DNA from: CAZMVU01 sp964569295 | Lineage (GTDB): Bacteria; Hydrogenedentota; Hydrogenedentia; Hydrogenedentales; JAGMZX01 | Reading direction: 5' to 3' | Length of the DNA stretch: 5,586 nucleotides | Assembly: GCA_964569295.1 (NCBI GenBank) | Contig: CAZMVU010000262.1 | Span: 1-5,586, forward strand | Shown: one piece after another, positions 1 through 5,517 of the stretch | Layout: each line of letters starts with the position of its first letter | How positions within the stretch are numbered: position 1 is the stretch's first letter | The notes under the pieces: model-generated | The model's input: the letters and a program-made list of their open reading frames with translations, nothing else | What the model was told of the DNA's origin: nothing | The model's database searches: none | Made by a program: the position numbers and the translations under genes

Positions 1-75
1 TTGACTGATAGAAACAGCGGGTGGGCCAGAACCGCGACCCGCGCTGATACCAGGGAGTTGTATGATGTATGGGAA

Positions 76-96
76 ACGGCTCACGGCAAACGGCTA
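76..96. repeat. Three tandem 7-bp repeats (ACGGCNN)
   Basis: The heptamers ACGGCTC, ACGGCAA and ACGGCTA follow each other without a gap. All three share ACGGC, and the first and third differ only at the last base. Heptamer tandem repeats of this kind (STRR-like) are known from intergenic DNA of several bacteria, notably cyanobacteria. With only three copies, slipped-strand origin is an inference. Confidence 0.5.
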
Positions 97-115
97 AAGA
101 ATTGCGAAGTTTTTA

Positions 116-134
116 CCCAGGCCGGCGGCCTGGG
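116..134. repeat. Perfect 8-bp inverted repeat with 3-nt loop
   Basis: CCCAGGCC and GGCCTGGG flank a GGC loop, forming a very stable GC-rich hairpin. A T5 run lies just before it on the forward strand (110-114), which is the wrong side for an intrinsic terminator in either direction. It could be a dispersed palindromic repeat, a protein-binding dyad or an mRNA leader hairpin; none of these can be decided here. Confidence 0.6.
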
Positions 135-145
135 CTGATCTAGGT

Positions 146-160
146 ACGCCTTGCAGGCGT
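146..160. repeat. 6-bp inverted repeat with 3-nt loop
   Basis: ACGCCT and AGGCGT flank a TGC loop. It starts 11 bp after the larger palindrome at 116-134 and is followed by GGGA/TCCC symmetry at 162-170, so three dyads sit side by side. No T-tract follows, so this is not a canonical terminator. Confidence 0.45.
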
Positions 161-284
161 GGGGAGTCCCGGCGGCGGCGCACGAAAACATTGAGGGGCG
201 GCTGACAATTCCGCATGTTTTACATCTCTCTCGCCTTTGCGCCACAATGGCACCGATGAAACCAGCCAAGGGAGCGTGTGAACT

Positions 285-722
285 ATGCCGCGTGCGAGCC
301 GTACAGAAGTTTTCGAAATTCCCCTTGATGCGTTTTGGGCGGCCATCGTGGATTACAAGGCCTACCCGGAATTCGCGGACAATGTGGTGAACACGCGCAT
401 GGTCAAGACCCGCGATGATGGGGCCCGTGTGAAGTTTTTCGTGAAGCTCATCAAGCAGTTCAATTACACCCTGGACCTCTATCACGAGTACCCGAACCGG
501 GTATGGTGGAGCTTGGTGCGGGGCGACCTCTTCGAGAAGATGGACGGTTCGTGGGATCTCGCACCGAAGGGGAAGAAGACGATCACGGTGACGTACACGC
601 TCGATGTGGAACCGAAGTTGCACATCCCCCAGCCCATCGTCAAGCGGCTTATCGGCTTTAACCTGCCGCGGGTCATCCATAACTTTTACGAACGCGCCGC
701 GTTCCTCGCGTCCGAAGAATGA
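285..722 (+). CDS. SRPBCC / COQ10-like (polyketide cyclase family) protein
   Basis: This 145-aa protein has the layout of the START-like SRPBCC fold, in the COQ10/polyketide cyclase group (Pfam Polyketide_cyc type). An opening beta strand (residues 5-11) leads into helix-rich FWAAIVDYKAYPEFADNV (17-34), the family's usual 'V.DY..YPEF' segment. Alternating strands follow (36-106), including VWWSLVRGDLFEKMDGSW (73-90), and a long C-terminal helix (115-142, NLPRVIHNFYERA) closes the hydrophobic cavity. The family binds lipophilic ligands; COQ10 members bind quinone, but the ligand here cannot be told. No signal peptide is seen, so it is probably cytoplasmic. The ATG at 285 is preceded by AGGGAG (269-274) with 10 nt spacing, which supports this start. 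It converges with the transglycosylase gene and appears to be a single-gene unit; no clear promoter was found. Family assignment is firm, function is unknown. Confidence 0.88.
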   Translation: MPRASRTEVFEIPLDAFWAAIVDYKAYPEFADNVVNTRMVKTRDDGARVKFFVKLIKQFNYTLDLYHEYPNRVWWSLVRGDLFEKMDGSWDLAPKGKKTITVTYTLDVEPKLHIPQPIVKRLIGFNLPRVIHNFYERAAFLASEE

Positions 723-726
723 GCCG

Positions 727-740
727 GCTACGCGGGTAGC
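727..740. terminator. Possible weak terminator hairpin between convergent genes
   Basis: GCTAC and GTAGC flank a GCGG loop in the 22-bp gap between two convergent stop codons. On the forward strand a T-rich stretch (745-752) follows after a few bases. The stem is only 5 bp, so this is a weak candidate supported mainly by its position. Confidence 0.3.
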
Positions 741-744
741 GTGC

Positions 745-2907
745 TTACTTTTCCTGGTACACGATCACCTCGTCGCCCACTTGCAACACCTTGTTGCGCG
801 GCCAGTTGTTCCAGCGGAAGAGGTTGCTTACGCTAACGCCATAGCGCCGGGCGATGGTGGTGGGGTTGTGGCCGCGGGCGACCTTGTGAATGATTTTTTC
901 GAGGCCGCCGCCTTGGCCGGTGTTGTCGTCCGGGGCGGGGGAGGCGCTGCCTGTGCCGGTGTAGACGACCAGCTTATCGCCGATGTGCAGGGTCGAGCGG
1001 CCGCCGAGTTCGTTCCAGGTGAGGAGTTCGCCGGTAGGCACACCATACTTTGCGGCGATGGTGCTGGCGGTGTCGCCGCTTGAGACCGTGTGCGTGATGG
1101 GTTTTTCGGAATAGACCGAGGCCGGGTCGCCTTTGCCGATAAGCAGCTTGTCGCCAACGCGGATGGTGCTGTCTTCGCTGAGGTCGTTCATGGCGAGCAA
1201 GGCTTTGAGTTCGAGCCCGTGCATCTTGGCTATACGTGCGGGATATTCGCCGGCGCGCACCTCATGGTAGCTGTGACCGGCGGGGGCCTGCGCGGCTGCC
1301 GAGGGATCGTTTACGTAGAGGCTGCGCCCGACCCGGATGCGCGCGTTACGCCCCATCCGGTTCCACGCCTGCAACTTGGCTACGGTGGTATTGTGCTTCG
1401 CGGCGATCTCGTAGAGCGTGTCACCGCGGCGGATTCGGTAGGTATTGGCCGAGGCCACCTGCGTGGGTGCTTCCGCGCTGGCTGTAGCGGCGGAATCCGG
1501 GGCGCCGCCGCGCGCTTGCGCCGGGGTATCCTCACCGCCGCCGGGGATTCTCAGTTTCTGGTTGATGCGCAGCCGGCGCGGCGAGGTGACGCCGTTCAGC
1601 GCCATAAGGTCGCGTTGGTCGACTTTGTACCGCGCGGCGATGCTGGACACGGTCTCGCCGCGGCGCACCACGTGGTTGCCGCCGGCATATTCGACGCTCT
1701 TTACCTTATCGAGGGCGGCCAGCAATTGCTTGCGCTGGCCAGCGGGCACGGCCACACTGTAATCGCCATCGGGCGGGGTTACATTGCGCAGCAGGTCCGG
1801 GTTCAAACCCTCGAGGGCGCCGCTGGGCAGGCCCATAACGCGGTTGAGCTCGGCCAGCGCGTACATACCCGAGACCGGCACACGCTCGATCTTCTCGGGA
1901 GCGATGTCGTTATCCTTGAAGCCGTAGCGCTCGGGGTTGCTTGCCACGATCATCTGCGCGAGAAACCGTGCGTAGTATTTTTTTGTTTCCGTGCGGATAC
2001 GGTTCGATGCGGGCGGTTCCGCGAGGAGCGTCCACAGGTGACGCTCGCCGCCATTGGCTGCAATGGCGCGTTCCAGGCCGCCCTCGCCCATGTTGTACGC
2101 GGTGACCGCGAGCGCCCAGTCGCCGTCGAAGAAGGCATACAAGTCGCGCAGGTAGGCAATGGCGGCTTTGGTCGCACTTTGCCAGTTGTAGCGCTCGTCT
2201 ACATGGCGGTCGATGCGCAGGTTGTACCGCTGGCCGGTGGCCTTCATGAACTGCCACATGCCGCCAGCGCCTGCCCGCGACACGATCTTGGGCGTGAACA
2301 GGCTTTCGACCATCGCTATCCACATGAGTTCCTCGGGCAGGCCGGCCTTAGCGAATTCACGCCGTATGTACGGCGCGTATTTTTTGCTGCGGTCGAGCCC
2401 CTGCTGAAAATTCTTGGGGTAGCGGTTCTGGATTTCTTCGATCTCCGTGAGCACACGCTCGGGCAACGGGAACGGGATCTGGATGTCGCCCATGGTCTCG
2501 AGATCGTTGTAGTCCCGGTTGGTGAGCTGGTGACGCCGGCGCTGCTGGAAGAGGCTGGCTTGCTGGGTGCTCGTGTCGAGCACGGCCTCGAATTCGCCCC
2601 GCAACGAGTAGAAGATGGCCGGATCGAGATCCGCCTGGATCAGCAGCTCGAGCATGTGCGTGTAATGGCGCAGCGCGGCCGGCCGGTCGCCTTCTTCCTG
2701 GGCGGCGTTTGCCGCGTGGAACGCGTCTTCGGCTTCCCGCACCAGCTCGACCACCGGCCGTGCATCGACCGGCTCGAGTTCGGTCGCACCTACTTCGGCC
2801 CGGGGCCGGGGCTCGAATTGCTGCACGTCTTGCGTGGCGCAGCCTGTAATAAGGAGAAAAGCTAATAGAATGGCGGGTAGTGGGACAAGGTAGTGGCGGT
2901 GAATCAT
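745..2907 (-). CDS. mltD: MltD-like lipoprotein lytic transglycosylase with five LysM repeats
   Basis: This 720-aa protein would cleave the MurNAc-GlcNAc bonds of peptidoglycan, anchored in the envelope. The N-terminus is a lipoprotein signal: HR basic start, hydrophobic 8-20, lipobox ITGC with Cys23. A helical, TPR-like stretch (50-130) follows. The SLT/MltD catalytic domain spans about 185-330, with the catalytic Glu201 in AMVESLF, then GAGGMWQFMKATG (213-225) and AYNMGEGG (270-277). Five LysM repeats lie at about 412-455, 489-532, 547-590, 605-649 and 673-717, joined by Ala/Pro/Ser/Gly-rich linkers. E. coli MltD is shorter with fewer LysMs, so the symbol is family-level. The frame runs upstream to 3030, but that extension crosses the promoter and would bury the signal peptide, so I chose the ATG at 2907. 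Upstream are GGA (6 nt away) and GGAG (13 nt away), a modest ribosome site. It ends 22 bp from the convergent SRPBCC gene. Confidence 0.93.
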   Translation of the reverse strand: MIHRHYLVPLPAILLAFLLITGCATQDVQQFEPRPRAEVGATELEPVDARPVVELVREAEDAFHAANAAQEEGDRPAALRHYTHMLELLIQADLDPAIFYSLRGEFEAVLDTSTQQASLFQQRRRHQLTNRDYNDLETMGDIQIPFPLPERVLTEIEEIQNRYPKNFQQGLDRSKKYAPYIRREFAKAGLPEELMWIAMVESLFTPKIVSRAGAGGMWQFMKATGQRYNLRIDRHVDERYNWQSATKAAIAYLRDLYAFFDGDWALAVTAYNMGEGGLERAIAANGGERHLWTLLAEPPASNRIRTETKKYYARFLAQMIVASNPERYGFKDNDIAPEKIERVPVSGMYALAELNRVMGLPSGALEGLNPDLLRNVTPPDGDYSVAVPAGQRKQLLAALDKVKSVEYAGGNHVVRRGETVSSIAARYKVDQRDLMALNGVTSPRRLRINQKLRIPGGGEDTPAQARGGAPDSAATASAEAPTQVASANTYRIRRGDTLYEIAAKHNTTVAKLQAWNRMGRNARIRVGRSLYVNDPSAAAQAPAGHSYHEVRAGEYPARIAKMHGLELKALLAMNDLSEDSTIRVGDKLLIGKGDPASVYSEKPITHTVSSGDTASTIAAKYGVPTGELLTWNELGGRSTLHIGDKLVVYTGTGSASPAPDDNTGQGGGLEKIIHKVARGHNPTTIARRYGVSVSNLFRWNNWPRNKVLQVGDEVIVYQEK

Positions 2908-2989
2908 GGCGCGTCCGTATCTCCGCGTTGGCGTTGGGCGGCGGTCCCATGGTGGGTGCGCCGCGTTTCTCCCCGTGTTGCCTTGGGGT

Positions 2990-3018
2990 AGTTTATGCCA
3001 TATGTTGGGGCTTGTCAA
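2990..3018 (-). promoter_or_regulatory. Sigma70-type promoter of the transglycosylase gene
   Basis: On the reverse strand a perfect -35 box TTGACA (3018-3013) is followed by exactly 17 bp and TAAACT (2995-2990), a 4/6 match to the -10 consensus. The predicted transcription start is near 2983, giving a leader of about 75 nt before the ATG at 2907. The site lies downstream of the ptsN-like gene, so the transglycosylase can be expressed independently of it. Confidence 0.72.
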
Positions 3019-3024
3019 CCCCAA
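3005..3024. promoter_or_regulatory. Dyad over the -35 box (possible operator)
   Basis: TTGGGG and CCCCAA form a perfect 6-bp inverted repeat around an 8-bp centre that contains the -35 hexamer of the transglycosylase promoter. A related TTGGGGTA lies at 2983-2990, overlapping the first base of the -10 hexamer and the predicted transcription start. A protein bound to this dyad would compete with RNA polymerase. That is inferred from position only; no known regulator site is recognised. Confidence 0.35.
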
Positions 3025-3053
3025 GTACACGATATAGTCTGATCCAAGCCCGA

Positions 3054-3084
3054 GGGGCCACGCAGCGATGCCTCAGGTGGCCCC
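3054..3084. terminator. Hairpin across the ptsN-like stop codon
   Basis: GGGGCCAC (3054-3061) and GTGGCCCC (3077-3084) are perfect 8-bp arms with a 15-nt loop. The TGA stop of the EIIA gene sits just inside one arm. The reverse-strand transcript continues with TCGGGC and has no U-tract, so a classical intrinsic terminator is not supported. It may protect the 3' end of the dapL-ptsN message or aid Rho-independent pausing. The hairpin is certain as sequence; the role is not. Confidence 0.35.
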
Positions 3085-3537
3085 GGCGCCGTGCTGCAAA
3101 ATCTGATATATTTCCTCCTTGCTGCGGCACGCCACGAGTGCTTCGTAGAAAGGCCGGCTCTTGAGGGCGGCCATGACCTGGGCCAACAAGCGCAAGTATT
3201 CCTTGTCGGCCCCTTCCGGCGTGGCGAAAAGGATCATGATGTGCACCGGCTTGTTGTCGAGGGTGCCGTAGTCGATGCCTTCGGGGGCGAGGGCGATGCC
3301 CATGCTGGCGTAACGCACTTGGGGGATACGCACATGCGGGATGGCGACGCCGCCGCCGATACCGGTGCTCATGACCGCTTCGCGCTCGTGAACAGCGCGC
3401 CGGAACGCTTCGGCGTCTTGCACCGCGTCGCCGTCGGCCATGTTGTCAATCAAGATATTGAGGGCATCGAGTTTCGAGGTGCCCGGAGGAATGATGACGA
3501 TATGCCGAGGTTCGATGTCGATACCGAAAGCGCTCAT
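3073..3537 (-). CDS. ptsN: PtsN-like PTS EIIA (fructose/nitrogen-type) domain protein
   Basis: This is a 154-aa stand-alone PTS EIIA type-2 domain, the right length for EIIA-Ntr (about 150-160 aa). The signature STGIGGGVAIPHVR (57-70) carries the phosphorylatable His68. It is followed by a hydrophobic strand, VHIMILFATPEG (98-109), and the C-terminal helices LRLLAQVMAALK and KEEIYQIL typical of the fold. Family members accept phosphate from an NPr/HPr-type carrier and regulate other proteins by phosphorylation state. No EI, HPr or EIIB/C gene is visible here. The frame allows an ATG at 3558 (seven extra residues; GGAG 12 nt away), but the ATG at 3537 has GGAA 5 nt upstream and better matches the family's N-terminus. 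It follows dapL by 62 nt on the same strand with no promoter between, so co-transcription is likely. EIIA identity is firm; PtsN rather than fructose-EIIA is inferred from the lack of other PTS domains. Confidence 0.88.
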   Translation of the reverse strand: MSAFGIDIEPRHIVIIPPGTSKLDALNILIDNMADGDAVQDAEAFRRAVHEREAVMSTGIGGGVAIPHVRIPQVRYASMGIALAPEGIDYGTLDNKPVHIMILFATPEGADKEYLRLLAQVMAALKSRPFYEALVACRSKEEIYQILQHGAGAT

Positions 3538-3583
3538 AAACGTTCCAAAAGCGAACATGGCGTGTGGCTGCTCCAGAGGGGGT

Positions 3584-3598
3584 GTGCGTGGTGCGCAC
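3584..3598. repeat. Small hairpin just after the dapL stop codon
   Basis: GTGCG and CGCAC flank a 5-nt loop and begin one base past the dapL TAA on the reverse strand. With no T-tract, it is better read as an intercistronic hairpin in the dapL-ptsN message than as a terminator. The stem is short, so chance is possible. Confidence 0.3.
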
Positions 3599-3599
3599 G

Positions 3600-4775
3600 T
3601 TATACAGGCAGACCGCTCAGCTTGTCCCGCAGGCGCGCGAGCGCCTCATCAAGCCGATCATCCTGCACGGTCAGGGAGAAGCGCACATAGCCCTCGCCGT
3701 TTTCACCGTACGCCGCCCCGGGGGCGAGCACCACGGCGCATTGTTCAAAGACATAATCGCAGAATTCGGCCGCGGTGTATCCTTGCGGCACAGGCACCCA
3801 CAGGTAGAAAGTGCCCTCGGGAATCGCGCACTGCCAGCCGAGCTGGCGCAGTGTGTCGAGCACCTTCGCGCGCCGCGCCGTGTACACCTCGAGCATTGCG
3901 CGCACGAAGTCATCGCCATTGTCCAGCGCTTCGATACCGGCATACTGGATGGCATTGAAAACGCCGGAGTCTGTGTTGGCTTTCGACGTGGCGATGGCGT
4001 TGACAACTTCGGTGTTGCCGCAGGCCATGCCGAGGCGCCAGCCGGTCATGTTGTAGGGCTTCGAGAGCGAGTTCAACTCGATGCCCACATCCTTCGCGCC
4101 CGGTGCATTGAGAAAGCTGAGCCGCTGCGCGCCGAACACGAGCTCGCCATACGGGTTGTCGTAGCATACGACGATGTCGTTGTCTTTGGCGAAGGCCACA
4201 AGGTCATCGAGAAAGGCGGGCGTGGCCACGGCGCCCGTCGGGTTGTTCGGGTAGTTGAGAAAGAACGCGCTGGCCTTTTTGGCGATATCGCCCGGAATTT
4301 CCGAAAAGTCGACGAGGTAGTTGTTCTTCTCGCGCATGGGTACCGGGTAGGGCTCGGCCCCGGCGAACCAGATACTCGGCTTGTAGCCCGGGTAGCCGGG
4401 GTCGGTCACCAGCACGGTGTCGCCCGGGTTGATGACGCCGAGCGCAAAGTGGTGGCAGCCCTCTTTCGCGCCGATCAGCGCGACGATCTCGTTGGCCGCA
4501 TTGAGATCGACGCCATAGCGGCGGCTGTACCACCGGGCGACGGCGTCGCGGAAGGTGCGCATGCCCCACTCTTCATCGGTCGGGTAGCGATGGTTTTCCG
4601 GATCCTGCGCCGCCTTGCACAGCGCATCGATAATCGGCTGGGGGGTCGGGTCTACGGGATCGCCGATGGCAAGGCTGACTACATCCACCCCGCGCCCCTT
4701 CGCATCCGCGATCTTCTGGCGCAAGGTCATGAACAGGTATGGCGGTATCTTCTTCAGCCGGTCGGCAGTCTGCAT
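3600..4775 (-). CDS. dapL: LL-diaminopimelate aminotransferase (class I/II, PLP)
   Basis: This 391-aa protein is a full-length fold-type I aminotransferase. It opens ADRLKKIPPYLF and continues SLAIGDPVDPTP (34-45), NHRYP (61-65) and GAKEG (102-106), all characteristic of DapL, which converts tetrahydrodipicolinate directly to LL-diaminopimelate with glutamate as amino donor (lysine and peptidoglycan precursor synthesis, cytoplasm). PLP-site residues are visible: Asn178 in NYPNNPTG, Asp206 and Tyr209 in YDNPYG, Schiff-base Lys239 in NSLSKPYNMTGWRLG with Arg247, and substrate-carboxylate Arg365 in YVRFSLTV. Many relatives have SLSKTYN and a different residue set at NPYG, so a related transaminase specificity (for example alanine transaminase of the AlaC type) is the main alternative. 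The ATG at 4775 has GAGGTG (4785-4780) 4 nt upstream. Its own promoter lies at 4852-4880, and the EIIA gene follows. Confidence 0.88.
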   Translation of the reverse strand: MQTADRLKKIPPYLFMTLRQKIADAKGRGVDVVSLAIGDPVDPTPQPIIDALCKAAQDPENHRYPTDEEWGMRTFRDAVARWYSRRYGVDLNAANEIVALIGAKEGCHHFALGVINPGDTVLVTDPGYPGYKPSIWFAGAEPYPVPMREKNNYLVDFSEIPGDIAKKASAFFLNYPNNPTGAVATPAFLDDLVAFAKDNDIVVCYDNPYGELVFGAQRLSFLNAPGAKDVGIELNSLSKPYNMTGWRLGMACGNTEVVNAIATSKANTDSGVFNAIQYAGIEALDNGDDFVRAMLEVYTARRAKVLDTLRQLGWQCAIPEGTFYLWVPVPQGYTAAEFCDYVFEQCAVVLAPGAAYGENGEGYVRFSLTVQDDRLDEALARLRDKLSGLPV

Positions 4776-4796
4776 GGAACACCTCAGTCTTGGGCG

Positions 4797-4828
4797 AAAA
4801 AATCAGAGTGATGGCACAGTCCCGTGCC
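4797..4828 (-). promoter_or_regulatory. Leader hairpin plus T6 run upstream of dapL
   Basis: In the dapL leader GGCAC and GTGCC (4813-4817, 4824-4828) flank a 6-nt loop. Ten bases further down the reverse strand a run of six Ts (4802-4797) precedes the ribosome site. The gap between stem and T-run is too long for a standard intrinsic terminator, but a pausing or attenuation element is conceivable. The leader of about 70 nt is too short for a lysine riboswitch, and no leader peptide is apparent. Confidence 0.3.
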
Positions 4829-4832
4829 GCAA

Positions 4833-4847
4833 TGAACAATAGTGAAC
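4833..4847. promoter_or_regulatory. Direct repeat TGAAC at the dapL transcription start
   Basis: TGAAC occurs at 4833-4837 and 4843-4847, exactly 10 bp (one helical turn) apart. The pair overlies the predicted transcription start of the dapL promoter (near 4845). Same-face spacing suits a regulator binding in tandem, but two 5-bp copies can arise by chance. Confidence 0.25.
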
Positions 4848-4851
4848 CCCG

Positions 4852-4880
4852 ATCTTACATGCGTGCCCCGGGCCGGTCAA
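4852..4880 (-). promoter_or_regulatory. Sigma70-type promoter of dapL-ptsN
   Basis: On the reverse strand TTGACC (4880-4875), 5/6 to consensus, is followed by exactly 17 bp and TAAGAT (4857-4852), 4/6 to the -10 consensus. The predicted start is near 4845, giving a leader of about 70 nt before the ATG at 4775. Its position between the PH gene and dapL separates these into different units, though readthrough is not excluded. Confidence 0.65.
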
Positions 4881-4926
4881 GCCTGTCGGAGGCACGATTC
4901 ATACCGCATGGCAGCGGGGCTGGGTG

Positions 4927-5379
4927 CTAATCGTTGCTGCCGCCGGTCTTCTTATGCTTCTGGTTTTCGATGATATCCTCGACGCCCTTCGGGTCCGGCA
5001 GGCCCGGCGCGATAATCTCCCAGCCTTCCGTGCCGGCGCTGCCGATCATCACGTCGCCAATGCCCACGAGGCGCTGCAACAGACTCTGGCGCGTGTTCGC
5101 CGCGCGGATGTCGGAGCAGTAAACGCTGTGCCGCGAGATACTGAGCAGCCCGACGGTGAGTTCAACCTGCTGCTCGTCCACCATCAGGTGCAGGCTGAGT
5201 CGTTTCCACATGGCCACAGCCAGCGGAATGAGCGCGAGCAGACAAACGGCGAGCAGGTACGTATGGTAGAAAGAGAGGGCGATGCCACCGCCGAGAAAGA
5301 TAAGCGCGAGCAGCAGCCACCCGAAATAGTTCCACCACGAGGGACGCACCTCAAGAAGTACTTTGACGTTGTCAGCCAT
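4927..5379 (-). CDS. Small membrane protein with bacterial PH (bPH2/YdbS-like) domain
   Basis: This 150-aa protein begins with a short cytoplasmic segment (1-15), then two adjacent hydrophobic helices: WWNYFGWLLLALIFLGGGIAL (about 15-35) and a second (about 39-57) ending in the basic WKR. The rest (60-137) is a beta-rich bacterial pleckstrin-homology (DUF304/bPH2) domain. It shows the usual run of a strand with a turn (LMVDEQQVELTVGLLS), a core strand RHSVYCSDIRAANTRQSLLQRLVG, then VGIGDVMIGSAG, and a closing helix DPKGVEDII. The tail (138-150) is polar and lysine-rich. The domain lies on the cytoplasmic side if the loops follow the positive-inside rule. Function is unknown; relatives are membrane proteins of unclear role. 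The frame is open upstream to the window edge, but the ATG at 5379 has a perfect GGAGG 7 nt away, and a promoter lies in the extension, fixing this start. No terminator was found before dapL. Confidence 0.85.
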   Translation of the reverse strand: MADNVKVLLEVRPSWWNYFGWLLLALIFLGGGIALSFYHTYLLAVCLLALIPLAVAMWKRLSLHLMVDEQQVELTVGLLSISRHSVYCSDIRAANTRQSLLQRLVGIGDVMIGSAGTEGWEIIAPGLPDPKGVEDIIENQKHKKTGGSND

Positions 5380-5488
5380 GGGAATTCCTCCATCCATTCG
5401 GCGGGGTGTCCAGCGTGACCCCCGTTTCTTGTCGCAGAGCGGAGCGCAGGAAGGCATAGCCCCACAGGCCCGCGCATTGCCCGCACGC

Positions 5489-5517
5489 ATAATAGGCAAC
5501 ACGCCCCGCAGGGTCAA
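5489..5517 (-). promoter_or_regulatory. Sigma70-type promoter of the PH-domain gene
   Basis: On the reverse strand TTGACC (5517-5512), 5/6 to consensus, is followed by exactly 17 bp and TATTAT (5494-5489), 5/6 to the -10 consensus. This is the strongest -10 of the three promoters in the window. The start is expected near 5482, leaving a leader of about 100 nt before the ATG at 5379. This leader contains a GGGGT/ACCCC mini-dyad (5403-5407, 5418-5422) just upstream of the ribosome site. Confidence 0.75.

Larger units (their letters stand above)
1..284. other. Left-edge non-coding stretch with short repeats and dyads
   Basis: No gene is supported here. One forward frame is open from the window edge to a TGA at 136-138 (45 codons), but its composition and predicted peptide resemble nothing I recognise, so I treat it as chance or at most the tail of an unseen gene. 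The stretch contains a loose dyad (17-22 with 37-42), three 7-bp repeats (76-96), a tight 8-bp-stem palindrome (116-134) and a 6-bp-stem palindrome (146-160). I could not find a convincing -35/-10 pair for the forward gene at 285; TATGAT at 61-66 resembles a -10 box but has no -35 partner 17 bp upstream. Confidence 0.5.

Noticed and set aside
116..134. Intrinsic terminator at the large palindrome
   Set aside because: The T-run precedes the stem on the forward strand, and an A-run follows on the reverse strand, so no U-tract follows the hairpin in either transcript.
1090..2865. 591-codon open frame on the forward strand opposite the transglycosylase gene
   Set aside because: It lies antisense to a gene with clear catalytic and LysM motifs; GC-rich codons leave few stops on the opposite strand. 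The predicted protein shows no domain and has low-complexity Gly/Arg/Val runs.
2908..3030. N-terminal extension of the transglycosylase to 3030
   Set aside because: It would include the -35/-10 promoter and put 41 residues before a textbook lipoprotein signal peptide.
3564..4811. 415-codon forward frame opposite dapL
   Set aside because: Same codon-bias shadow effect; the reverse strand carries a complete PLP-enzyme motif set.
4776..4926. Lysine riboswitch ahead of dapL
   Set aside because: The predicted leader is about 70 nt, far short of the roughly 170-nt lysine aptamer, and no conserved junction is seen.
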